Positions 14,621-21,113 of a stretch of DNA of 21,692 bases are shown here, one piece after another. Made by a program: the position numbers and the translations under genes. Under the pieces are notes generated by a model that saw only the letters and a program-made list of their open reading frames with translations, did not search any database and was not told the DNA's origin. Source of the DNA: Candidatus Thorarchaeota archaeon SMTZ1-83 (GTDB taxonomy: Archaea; Asgardarchaeota; Thorarchaeia; Thorarchaeales; Thorarchaeaceae); the NCBI GenBank assembly GCA_001563325.1, contig LRSK01000069.1:1-21692 (forward strand), written 5' to 3'. Positions within the stretch are counted from its first letter, which is position 1. Each line of letters begins with the position of its first letter.

Positions 14621-16111
14621 ATGAAGAAGACTACAGCTGTATCTCTGTCTCTTTCGCTGCTATTACTAGTATCCGTCTTTGTACCTAGTCTCTTTGTCAG
14701 ACCCGTTGTTGCACAGGAACCGATTAAGATCGGAATCTTCACCCCGGTAACAGCAGGTCTGTACACCTATGGACCTTGGACGAGACAAGGGTTCGAGTTG
14801 GGTATGATATATGCAACTACGATGATGGGATATAGCAATGAGAATAAGACCGAAGCAGGTCGGCCCTATGAGCTTCACTATTATGACACCAAAGGTAGCG
14901 TGGTCGATGCAGCAAACGCAGCAACAACAGCAATCGAATCAGATGGTATTGACATTCTGGTCGGAGGAACTTCTAGTGCGGTTGCCGCAGCACTAGCACC
15001 TATTGCCGAGTCTTATGAGAAGCTATACTTCATAACTCCAGCTGCTGCTGCTTCGCTGACTGCTGCTGACTTTAATCCGTACATATTCCGTATCGCCAGA
15101 AACAACTGGCATGATGCCTACGCAGGTGTCACGTATGCTATGGATTACCTCAACTATACGAAGTTCGCCTTTCTTGCTGCTGACTATTCCTTTGGATATG
15201 ATGGCGTTGCTTCAATGACAACTGTAATTGAAGATAAGGGCGGAGTAGTGCTTGGTTCTGTGTATGCGAATCTCTTTGATAATGACTTCACTCAAGAGAT
15301 TGATGCTCTCAAGGCGCTTGATCTGGTGAACGATATTGAGTATCTGTTCATCATCTGGGCTCTTGACTTCTCATATCTATACAACGATATGACAACGTAC
15401 AATCTTGCAGCCAACATGACGATTTCTGGAGCATGTATTGACATATTCTCCATGAACGCCATTGAGGCGAGTCTGACGCCGCCAGCTACCTACGTCAATT
15501 CCACTGGACTCTGTCTATACGGCTATGAACTACCTGACAATTCGGTAAATGACTGGATGGTGGCTCAACATGTTACTAGAAACATCAAGCCAAATGGTCA
15601 GTTTGGGCTCCAATATAGAGTTCCGGAGCTCTTTACCGCAAGTGCATTTGCCACGGCGCAATTCTTGGTTGATGTAACGAACGCGGTCACAGATCTTGAT
15701 ACTGATGCGATGATCAACTACCTTGAAGGTGGCATTACCATAAACTGCCCGAAGGGACCAACGTACTTGAGACCAGATGATCATCAAGGACTAGCGGAGA
15801 TGTACATAGCAAAGGCTGTGAATGACACCCGACCTGGATCTGAAACAGAGAATCTCATCATTGCTGAACTAGTCCAGACTCTCGACCGTAATGCAGTTGC
15901 GCCTCCAGTTGAATCAGTCTGGAATGGTGAGCCATATGAGCCAGGTGGATTCGCACCAGTGACCACAACGACGACAACGACAACAACAGGAACCACAACG
16001 GGTACTGGTGAGGGGCCACCTCCACTACCGATGGAGCTTCTCTTGGCCATAGGCGTTGGCGGTGGAGTGGTCATAATACTCATCGCTATTGTCGTAGTGA
16101 GAAGAAGGTAG
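14621..16111 (+). CDS. Liv-type substrate-binding protein, membrane-anchored
   Basis: A 496-residue extracellular receptor for the importer. Residues 1-31 are a signal peptide (MKKTT, hydrophobic core, cleavage likely after VVA). Mature QEPIKIGIFTPVTAG begins a type-1 periplasmic-binding-protein domain (Peripla_BP_6 kind) running to about residue 440; VGGTSSAVAAALAPIAE and FAFLAADYSFGYDG are recognisable elements of the fold. Then come a Thr-rich stalk of about nine Thr plus GTTTG, a Pro-rich turn, one membrane helix (about 471-492) and a final RRR. The anchor replaces the lipid anchor or free periplasmic form seen in bacteria. The ATG has a GGAGG-type ribosome-binding site seven bases upstream. 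Ligand identity is not evident. Confidence 0.92.
   Translation: MKKTTAVSLSLSLLLLVSVFVPSLFVRPVVAQEPIKIGIFTPVTAGLYTYGPWTRQGFELGMIYATTMMGYSNENKTEAGRPYELHYYDTKGSVVDAANAATTAIESDGIDILVGGTSSAVAAALAPIAESYEKLYFITPAAAASLTAADFNPYIFRIARNNWHDAYAGVTYAMDYLNYTKFAFLAADYSFGYDGVASMTTVIEDKGGVVLGSVYANLFDNDFTQEIDALKALDLVNDIEYLFIIWALDFSYLYNDMTTYNLAANMTISGACIDIFSMNAIEASLTPPATYVNSTGLCLYGYELPDNSVNDWMVAQHVTRNIKPNGQFGLQYRVPELFTASAFATAQFLVDVTNAVTDLDTDAMINYLEGGITINCPKGPTYLRPDDHQGLAEMYIAKAVNDTRPGSETENLIIAELVQTLDRNAVAPPVESVWNGEPYEPGGFAPVTTTTTTTTTGTTTGTGEGPPPLPMELLLAIGVGGGVVIILIAIVVVRRR
15961..15998 (+). repeat. Low-complexity ACA/ACG repeat encoding the Thr stalk
   Basis: Tandem Thr codons (ACA, ACG, ACC) encode a run of Thr broken by one Gly. 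Such stalks are probably O-glycosylated spacers between the binding domain and membrane anchor. The tract may vary in length among strains. Confidence 0.7.
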
Positions 16112-16137
16112 CGACAAACAACCTCACAAGAATATGG

Positions 16138-16176
16138 GAACAGACAGTTCTGCTGTCTGTTCTTCTCTTCTTTTTT
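16138..16176 (+). terminator. Hairpin plus T-tract terminator after the binding-protein gene
   Basis: GAACAGACAG (16138-16147) and CTGTCTGTTC (16153-16162) are perfect 10-base arms with a five-base loop, followed by a pyrimidine/T-rich tract ending in TTTTTT (16163-16176). It lies 27 bases after the stop and separates this transcript from the amidohydrolase gene. The T-tract alone could terminate archaeal transcription; the hairpin may also protect the 3' end. Confidence 0.8.
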
Positions 16177-16284
16177 CGGTTCTCGTCAGAACCAACTGAC
16201 AGGGCATGATTTTCAAAGTGACTGTCTGACTTACACAAATGGAATTGCTTTTCAGTACATTAGCAGCGGCGTGAGTGGCCCACC

Positions 16285-17226
16285 TTGATAGAGTCATGGA
16301 AATACAACGGTCCAATCTTTGATGCCCATACTCACATCGAGGGCTCCTATCTCGAAAGAATGGTTGAGATTGAAGAAGAGTTTGGAATCTCGGCGCAGAT
16401 TGCTATTGTCCACTCGGACGGTGGATTAGAAGCGATCCGGTCCCAATATCCTCAACGATTTGTATTCGCCCGATATCTCTCTTTGAACGACATAGCACAC
16501 TACAGAGTTGACCGGGTGATAGAAGAAATCAACGGTATGAAGGAACAAGGATACTCAATTGCGAAGAGCTGGTTTGGTCCCCGCTGGCGCGATTACATCG
16601 AAGGTGTACCCAGCGATTTCTCTATCGATGACTCGCGGCTCGAGCCGATCTTCCAGGCTCTAGAGGACAACAGGATTCCACTCCTCATTCATGTTGGGGA
16701 TCCTGATACATACTATAACAACCAATATAGAAACACAGCCAAGTACGGCACCAAGGAGGACCACCTCTCTCAACTTGAGAGAGTACTAGAGAGGCATCCT
16801 GATCTAATGTTTCAGCTTCCTCATTTTGCGTCACAACCAGAGATACATAGACTCCCAAATCTTGCCAGATGGTTGGACCGGTTTCCGAGTATCATCCTTG
16901 ACACAGCCTCATCAAGGTGGATGGCAAGAGAATTGAGCAAGGACATAGATAAGGCACGCGAATTCATGCTGAAATACTCAGACAGAGTGCTCTTTGGAAC
17001 GGACCTCGCATCCTACAAGAAGATGAAGAAGAGCGACTATGAAGCGAGGTATGTTGCCCAGAGGGCTCTCTGGGAGTCAGATACTCAAGGAAGGCCACTG
17101 CCATTTACGGACCCAGACACTGAGAGGTCTGGAGGGACAATCATCAACGGACTGGACCTTCCTCTCTCCGTGCTTAGAAAACTCTACTGGATGAATGCCA
17201 TTAGGATATACGGAATGCCTGAATGA
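16285..17226 (+). CDS. Amidohydrolase-2 / ACMSD-like metal-dependent hydrolase
   Basis: A 313-residue TIM-barrel protein of the amidohydrolase superfamily (amidohydro-related, PF04909 type). Metal ligands can be placed: FDAHTHI with His15 and His17, IHVGDP with His136, QLPHFA with His180, and LFGTD with Asp240. The end WMNAIRIYG is the usual family C-terminus. Members hydrolyse amides, lactones or esters, or decarboxylate aromatic acids; ACMSD and gamma-resorcylate decarboxylase belong here. A bacterial-type decarboxylase or lactonase role would fit next to a carboxylic acid importer, but that is inference. The only in-frame start between an upstream stop and conserved sequence is TTG 16285; the promoter is weak by eye. 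It is separated from the binding protein by a terminator. Confidence 0.85.
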   Translation: MIESWKYNGPIFDAHTHIEGSYLERMVEIEEEFGISAQIAIVHSDGGLEAIRSQYPQRFVFARYLSLNDIAHYRVDRVIEEINGMKEQGYSIAKSWFGPRWRDYIEGVPSDFSIDDSRLEPIFQALEDNRIPLLIHVGDPDTYYNNQYRNTAKYGTKEDHLSQLERVLERHPDLMFQLPHFASQPEIHRLPNLARWLDRFPSIILDTASSRWMARELSKDIDKAREFMLKYSDRVLFGTDLASYKKMKKSDYEARYVAQRALWESDTQGRPLPFTDPDTERSGGTIINGLDLPLSVLRKLYWMNAIRIYGMPE

Positions 17227-17258
17227 ACCTGAATGAATTGTGAGCCTTGGAAGCCGAT

Positions 17259-17397
17259 TCACAGGTCAATGGTGTACTTTGAACTCGTTTCATGATGGTC
17301 GAAAAATATCTGTTTCAAATCGAGTCTGATTAGGGTGAAGTCAGTGTCTTGAGAAGATTCCCAGTAGTTGGTGAACCAAGGAATCGCTGATGCAACA
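17259..17397 (-). pseudogene. Out-of-frame C-terminus of the FMN split-barrel protein
   Basis: In the minus-strand frame shifted by two from the gene at 17330-17695, the DNA reads IPWFTNYWESSQ, then DTDFTLIRLDLKQI and a short polar tail KYTIDL ending at TGA 17259-17261. This resembles the C-terminal third of pyridoxamine-phosphate-oxidase-like proteins (a Trp/Tyr-rich YW segment, then a beta strand of the kind FxLIRL). It is what should follow the upstream frame, so a single-base indel near 17376-17397 separates the two halves. Repaired length would be about 145 residues, normal for the family. It may be true inactivation or an assembly error. Confidence 0.65.
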
Positions 17398-17695
17398 TCA
17401 TCTCGTATGCCTGGTTCTCCTCTATGAAAGCCTCAACAGTAGCTCTCAGACATCCCGTCCTCTCAGTACCTGGAATCGCATAGGTGAACTCAGCTTGGGG
17501 GTCTTTGCTGACCTGGACTACTTTGTCATCACTACTTCTTGTGACGAGCCAGAGTCTCTGATCATGGGCGGTCAAAGCCATCATTCGTACCCTAGGTTGG
17601 TCCCCGTCGAGTGTCGAGAAATGTGCGAATCCTCCTGCTTGGAAATGATGCCATACCTCTGACAGGGGCAGTCTTTCAGGATAGTCTTTCTTCAT
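17330..17695 (-). CDS. FMN-binding split-barrel (pyridoxamine 5'-phosphate oxidase-like) protein, frameshifted at 3' end
   Basis: From ATG 17695 this frame gives 121 residues. GGFAHFSTLDGDQPRVRMMA (21-40) and TRSSDDKVVQVSKDPQAEF (52-70) are the flavin-binding core of the PNPOx-like/general-stress family. Members bind FMN, F420 or haem and mostly have unassigned reductase roles. The frame ends in LGSPTTGNLLKTLTSP, which does not look like the family; the expected C-terminus is present in another frame (17259-17397). An in-frame GTG at 17857 would add 54 residues, but a TATA-like CTTATTATT about 30 bases before ATG 17695 supports the shorter form. It converges with the amidohydrolase gene. Function is therefore doubtful unless the shift is an assembly error. 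Confidence 0.7.
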   Translation of the reverse strand: MKKDYPERLPLSEVWHHFQAGGFAHFSTLDGDQPRVRMMALTAHDQRLWLVTRSSDDKVVQVSKDPQAEFTYAIPGTERTGCLRATVEAFIEENQAYEMMLHQRFLGSPTTGNLLKTLTSP

Positions 17696-17772
17696 ATCTG
17701 AATGGATTTTGGCCTCAATAATAAGTTCCGATGTCAAAGCAAGACGAGATCTGGTAGCTTCATTGGCATGAA

Positions 17773-17831
17773 CTTGCCGACATCCTTGAATCCAGTCCGA
17801 GATATCCTCTTTCAGCTGAACCTGTTTGGCG
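17773..17831 (+). repeat. Partial copy of the tRNA-Cys promoter and 5' end
   Basis: This 59-base stretch matches 20974-21032 without gaps at about 49 of 59 positions. It covers the tRNA-Cys upstream region, TATA box and first 12 bases of the tRNA. In this copy the TATA box CTTAAAT reads CTTGAAT, and similarity stops within the tRNA D-arm, so it is not a functional tRNA. It lies antisense to the region upstream of the split-barrel gene. It may be a decayed duplicate or a trace of recombination or integration at the tRNA. Confidence 0.65.
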
Positions 17832-17920
17832 TGTCTGGAGAAGACTGGTTGATACACTGGAAGTGGAGAAACATATGAGACTGGAGCTGTTGGTTAGATT
17901 ATGTAGGCTGTAACAGAGTT

Positions 17921-19213
17921 CTAGGGGCGCCTTCTTCTCATAGCGGCAATTAGTACCATTATCACAATTCCGCCCGAGGTCCCTATCAGAATTGCATACT
18001 GCGATAACAACCCACTCGGGCAGTCAAATGCTATGACGTCATATTGATGGACATATTCTTGAAGCAGTTTCGTGATTTCAAAGGCTGCATCTCTAGCACT
18101 ATCCATGCCTTGGTTTACTAGGGTTATCACACCATAGGGGGCAGTAGTATTCCCACTATAATAGCCATAGGCCTTTGCATGAAACGCCCATTCATCTCCT
18201 TCTGTACCTCCCCACCCTCCCCATTGAATGAGTGGATCCCAGGGTGCAAGCCAAGCAGTCTGCAGCGATTCCATTGTTCGCAAGGTATCCTCTTCTAGGA
18301 TACGTGTCCCGTTGGAGACTCCATCATGTAGGAATACGAGTAGGAATTTCGCCAAATCGAAGATATTCGATCGCAATCCACCACATCCGTAATTAAGCGT
18401 GCTATAGTGTGGATAGGCCTTATTCCCAGTAGATGTAGGGTCCATTTCGAACATGTAGATGTGAGGTATCGCAAGTTGAGCTACATCAAACTCAGTATAG
18501 TTGTAACCAGTGCTATGCATCCCTAGGGGATCAAAGACGTTCTCTTCAAGATACTCCCAGATTGGCTGTCCTGTAATCTGCTCTACGAGGTAACCCAAGA
18601 CATCGTATCCGAAATTGGAGTAGAACCGATTGGTTCCTGGTTCGTTAGACGTCCAAACAGCTGGTTCATATAATGAACCATTAGAAGTCAGATATTCCTC
18701 TATCCAATATGGATACGGTAACCATTCACAAGGGTTCTCCCAACCCAACTGTTGAAGAACGTCAGCCATTACGCCATACCAGTACATGTCAGAGTCCTTG
18801 CTTAACCCAGATGTATGTTGAAGCAACATTCTGAATGTAATCGGGGTCTGTGTGTAGTTGGGGTGTCTGAACGAGAACGGAAGGAAATCGTTAACATCAC
18901 CTTCTAGATCTATCAAACCTCGTTCATAGAGCTGGAAGATCGCCGTTGCTGTGAATGTCTTGGTCACGGAGGCTATCATGTAGATCAGGTCAAGTCTTTG
19001 CTGTTCACCATACCCCTTTGACCATATTATGGAGTTGTTTCTAACAACAGCAACAGTGGTTGATGGAATATGGTGTTGTTCCATTATATCCGAAATCTGA
19101 TCATCGACCTGTGGTCGAAAGGGACAAGGACTGTCGTTCTCATACAAAGCGGGATTGAATAGCAGTCCCATCATCAGAATAAACACTGACAGAATCTTAG
19201 CTACTGTATTCAA
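17921..19213 (-). CDS. Membrane-anchored extracellular beta-lactamase-like serine hydrolase
   Basis: A 430-residue protein of the class C beta-lactamase/LACTB/esterase group. An N-terminal signal segment (AKILSVFILMMGLLF) precedes the catalytic domain. The nucleophile motif is SVTK (Ser82, Lys85), HTSGL lies at 133-137, and the second motif is YSN (198-200). The third box, usually HxG or KTG, reads HAK (345-347), a departure from the norm. The C-terminus has one membrane helix (about 405-425) and RRRRP, so the domain faces outside. Members cleave peptides, esters or D-amino-acid links; a true antibiotic role is unlikely in an archaeon. The start is TTG at 19213, with AGGAAG about ten bases upstream. 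No operon partner is evident. Confidence 0.87.
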   Translation of the reverse strand: MNTVAKILSVFILMMGLLFNPALYENDSPCPFRPQVDDQISDIMEQHHIPSTTVAVVRNNSIIWSKGYGEQQRLDLIYMIASVTKTFTATAIFQLYERGLIDLEGDVNDFLPFSFRHPNYTQTPITFRMLLQHTSGLSKDSDMYWYGVMADVLQQLGWENPCEWLPYPYWIEEYLTSNGSLYEPAVWTSNEPGTNRFYSNFGYDVLGYLVEQITGQPIWEYLEENVFDPLGMHSTGYNYTEFDVAQLAIPHIYMFEMDPTSTGNKAYPHYSTLNYGCGGLRSNIFDLAKFLLVFLHDGVSNGTRILEEDTLRTMESLQTAWLAPWDPLIQWGGWGGTEGDEWAFHAKAYGYYSGNTTAPYGVITLVNQGMDSARDAAFEITKLLQEYVHQYDVIAFDCPSGLLSQYAILIGTSGGIVIMVLIAAMRRRRP

Positions 19214-19366
19214 TAGGCGCAGCTTCCTACTGGGTGGTGTAAACTATGACGCATTATGCTACTAATTGACTTTTGATTTACGCAGAACGTCATCACTGAT
19301 CATGTTCACACCATGTGTAAGCTTCGCTTCCAATCAATCCTCTAGTTTAAAGGATGCTCCATTCTG

Positions 19367-19549
19367 ATGGATCCTTCTGAGCAATCACTGACGCAGCATC
19401 CACAAAACCAGCATTCACCAGGATACAACACAAGAGGGGGTCCTCCTTTCTGTGAATTGGGTACGAATACATCTGCTCTGCTGCTGCTTCAGGTTAGGAC
19501 GCCCCTTCTTGGTAATTCACCCAAACTAAGCCAGAATCTACTAGGATGA
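19367..19549 (+). CDS. Doubtful 60-aa ORF, possible zinc-ribbon remnant
   Basis: The frame opens with MDPSEQSLTQHPQNQ, then a Gly/Pro-rich stretch, then PPFCELGTNTSA and RTPLLGN. The order FC..GTNTSA..TPL recalls archaeal double zinc ribbons (FCxxCGTNTSA...FCxxCGTPL), but only one Cys remains. A TATA-like box at 19343-19350 is placed for a leaderless transcript. It may be a decayed gene or chance. No function is assigned. Confidence 0.2.
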   Translation: MDPSEQSLTQHPQNQHSPGYNTRGGPPFCELGTNTSALLLLQVRTPLLGNSPKLSQNLLG

Positions 19550-19585
19550 CCAAGGTGATATGGTGACCTGCTGAGAAGTCAACGA

Positions 19586-19609
19586 GTTTTTATGTTGGAC
19601 AGTTTGTCC
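19586..19609 (+). promoter_or_regulatory. Flavodoxin promoter with a palindrome
   Basis: GTTTTTATG (19586-19594) is TATA-like and lies about 30 bases before ATG 19625. A perfect inverted repeat GGACA-GTT-TGTCC (19597-19609) sits between it and the expected transcription start, a usual place for a repressor site in archaea. Confidence 0.45.
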
Positions 19610-19624
19610 CATCCTCGTGATTGA

Positions 19625-20092
19625 ATGAGTTATCTTGTCGTCTATTACTCCCGAACAGGAAACAACAGAACCATTGCTGAGTCTATTGCTAGTCGACTCT
19701 CTGCTGATATCGATGGAATAATCGATAAGAAAAACCGTCAGGGACGACTCAATTGGCTCAGAGCTGGTCGTGACTCCAGAGCAGGAAACCTAACAGAGAT
19801 TGAATACCAGAAGAATCCCCAAGACTACGACACGATTATCATTGGAGCTCCAATCTGGGCATGGAACCCAATTCCTCCACTACGGACCTACCTGCAAGAA
19901 GTTGACCTCAAAGGGAAACGTGTAGCATTCTTCATCTGTTCAAAGTCTGAGGCTTACAAAGACATGTTTCCACGACTAGCTGAAATGACGCCTGACTCAG
20001 AGCACATTGGCAATTTTGGTATCAAAGAAGACCGATTCAAGAATGAGGACTACAGTGTAGATCTTGAAGCATTCATAGAGAAGATCAGGTAA
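19625..20092 (+). CDS. Flavodoxin-like protein
   Basis: A 155-residue single-domain flavodoxin fold. The FMN phosphate loop is YYSRTGNNR (7-15) after a hydrophobic first strand, and the isoalloxazine loop is GAPIWAWNPIPPLRTYL (74-90). The last strand, VAFFICSK, begins a third binding segment. Such proteins carry electrons or act as small quinone or iron-siderophore reductases in the cytoplasm. The length is normal. The ATG at 19625 probably has a very short leader. It lies 59 bases before the CPBP-like gene, which has its own TATA-like box, so co-transcription is uncertain. Confidence 0.9.
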   Translation: MSYLVVYYSRTGNNRTIAESIASRLSADIDGIIDKKNRQGRLNWLRAGRDSRAGNLTEIEYQKNPQDYDTIIIGAPIWAWNPIPPLRTYLQEVDLKGKRVAFFICSKSEAYKDMFPRLAEMTPDSEHIGNFGIKEDRFKNEDYSVDLEAFIEKIR

Positions 20093-20114
20093 GAAAGTAC
20101 CTTTTCCAAACTGT

Positions 20115-20123
20115 CATATAGTA
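20115..20123 (+). promoter_or_regulatory. TATA-like box before the CPBP-like gene
   Basis: CATATAGTA lies about 32 bases before ATG 20152, consistent with an almost leaderless transcript starting near 20145. No ribosome-binding site is seen before this ATG, which fits. Confidence 0.4.
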
Positions 20124-20151
20124 TGAGCAGTTCTGAAAGACTCGACTCATT

Positions 20152-20877
20152 ATGACAATCCTCCCTGATGTCCCAGACAATTTCCAGCCAACTTACTTGG
20201 ACCTAGTATTAGCTACTTTGGCTGCAATAGGATTGCCAATCGCTGCCGGATATCTCTTCGATTTAACTGGGGCATTGATTCCGTTGTTTCTCTACTACGG
20301 AGTGTTCTGTTGGGCAATCGTGAGGTGGCGACGGGGTGCAGTTGGTTATGAAATAAACAGGGGAGAACTTCGCAAGCAGTTTGCTGGTTATGTTAGTTCA
20401 ATCTTCATTGTCATACTGATTCTTCAATTAGCTCTAGTCGGATTCGAATTCATCACTGTTGAGCGAGTGTCAGACTTCAGCCTTCTGGGTTTCATACTCA
20501 CACTTGTGATTTGGGCTCCAGTGAATGCGTTTTCTGAGCAACTCGTCTGGATATATACTTTCGACTCTTTTGCGGAGTTTTTCAAAGAGGGTCCAAAGAG
20601 GAAAGCGATGATAGCAATTGGGGGTCTATTGTACATCGCGCTTATCAGTCTGATTCATCTACTATTCTGGATCTTGGTCCTTCCTGAAGGACAATATGTA
20701 TTCCCTTTCAGTGAATTGTTTGTACCCATTCAGACAATGATATCAATTGGTTACATCTTTCTGTATAGGAAATCAAGAAGCATGTGGCCATTGGCAATTA
20801 TCCATGTACTGATAAACATCACAGCAATAGCGTTGAGTGGATACTCGATTCTGCCAGTCCTATTGGTATTCAGCTAA
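20152..20877 (+). CDS. CPBP-like (Abi/CAAX protease-related) membrane protein with degenerate motifs
   Basis: A 241-residue polytopic membrane protein with about seven or eight helices. The order of polar residues in helices fits the CPBP (CaaX protease and bacteriocin-processing) family: SEQLVW at 128-133 in place of EExxxR, SLIH with His169, and IIHVLIN with His218 and Asn222 (HxxxN). The second Glu and the Arg of motif 1 are replaced by Gln130 and Trp133, which questions proteolytic activity, although one Glu (129) and both His remain. Family members cleave prenylated proteins or peptides in the membrane, or serve in immunity and anchoring. No linked peptide or target gene is seen. Confidence 0.6.
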   Translation: MTILPDVPDNFQPTYLDLVLATLAAIGLPIAAGYLFDLTGALIPLFLYYGVFCWAIVRWRRGAVGYEINRGELRKQFAGYVSSIFIVILILQLALVGFEFITVERVSDFSLLGFILTLVIWAPVNAFSEQLVWIYTFDSFAEFFKEGPKRKAMIAIGGLLYIALISLIHLLFWILVLPEGQYVFPFSELFVPIQTMISIGYIFLYRKSRSMWPLAIIHVLINITAIALSGYSILPVLLVFS

Positions 20878-20985
20878 TATCCCAATGATTCTCTTTGGTG
20901 CGGTATTATTCATATTTGCGATCTTAGAGCCGAGTAGGTCGAATTGGAAATCTTAGCAGAACTATGTGCCATTCTTGCCGACATC

Positions 20986-20992
20986 CTTAAAT
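20986..20992 (+). promoter_or_regulatory. TATA box of tRNA-Cys
   Basis: CTTAAAT matches the archaeal TATA consensus and ends 28 bases before the first base of the mature tRNA, giving a short 5' leader for RNase P. In the duplicated copy at 17773-17831 the same site reads CTTGAAT. Confidence 0.6.
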
Positions 20993-21020
20993 CCAGTCTG
21001 AAGTATCTCCATTCAACTGA

Positions 21021-21096
21021 GCCGGTTTGGCGGAGTAGCTTACGCGTTGGACTGCAAATCCAATTTACCTGGGTGCAAATCCCAGAGCCGGCTCCA
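21021..21096 (+). tRNA. tRNA-Cys (anticodon GCA)
   Basis: A full cloverleaf can be drawn: acceptor GCCGGTT (21021-21027) with AGCCGGC (21086-21092), a three-pair D stem GCG/CGC, anticodon stem TTGGA/TCCAA around CTGCAAA (GCA at 21054-21056, Cys), a five-base variable loop, and T stem CTGGG/CCCAG. The discriminator is U and CCA is encoded (21094-21096); U73 is the usual tRNA-Cys identity base. There is no intron. The T loop reads TGCAAAT, so position 55 is G instead of U, and the D loop AGTAGCTTA appears to have A at position 18 instead of G. Confidence 0.93.
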
Positions 21097-21113
21097 TTTC
21101 TTCTTCAAGAATA

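Larger units (their letters stand above)
19214..19624. other. Intergenic region with promoters, no confident gene
   Basis: This 411-base gap holds the upstream region of the serine hydrolase (minus) and of the flavodoxin (plus). A good TATA-like GTTTAAAG at 19343-19350 points to the plus strand and lies about 20 bases before the ATG of a 60-codon frame (19367-19549) of doubtful reality. No RNA gene was recognised. Confidence 0.4.

Noticed and set aside
17696..17857. 54-residue N-terminal extension of the split-barrel protein from GTG 17857
   Set aside because: A TATA-like box close to ATG 17695 and the family's normal start support the shorter form. The region overlaps the tRNA-flank duplicate on the other strand.
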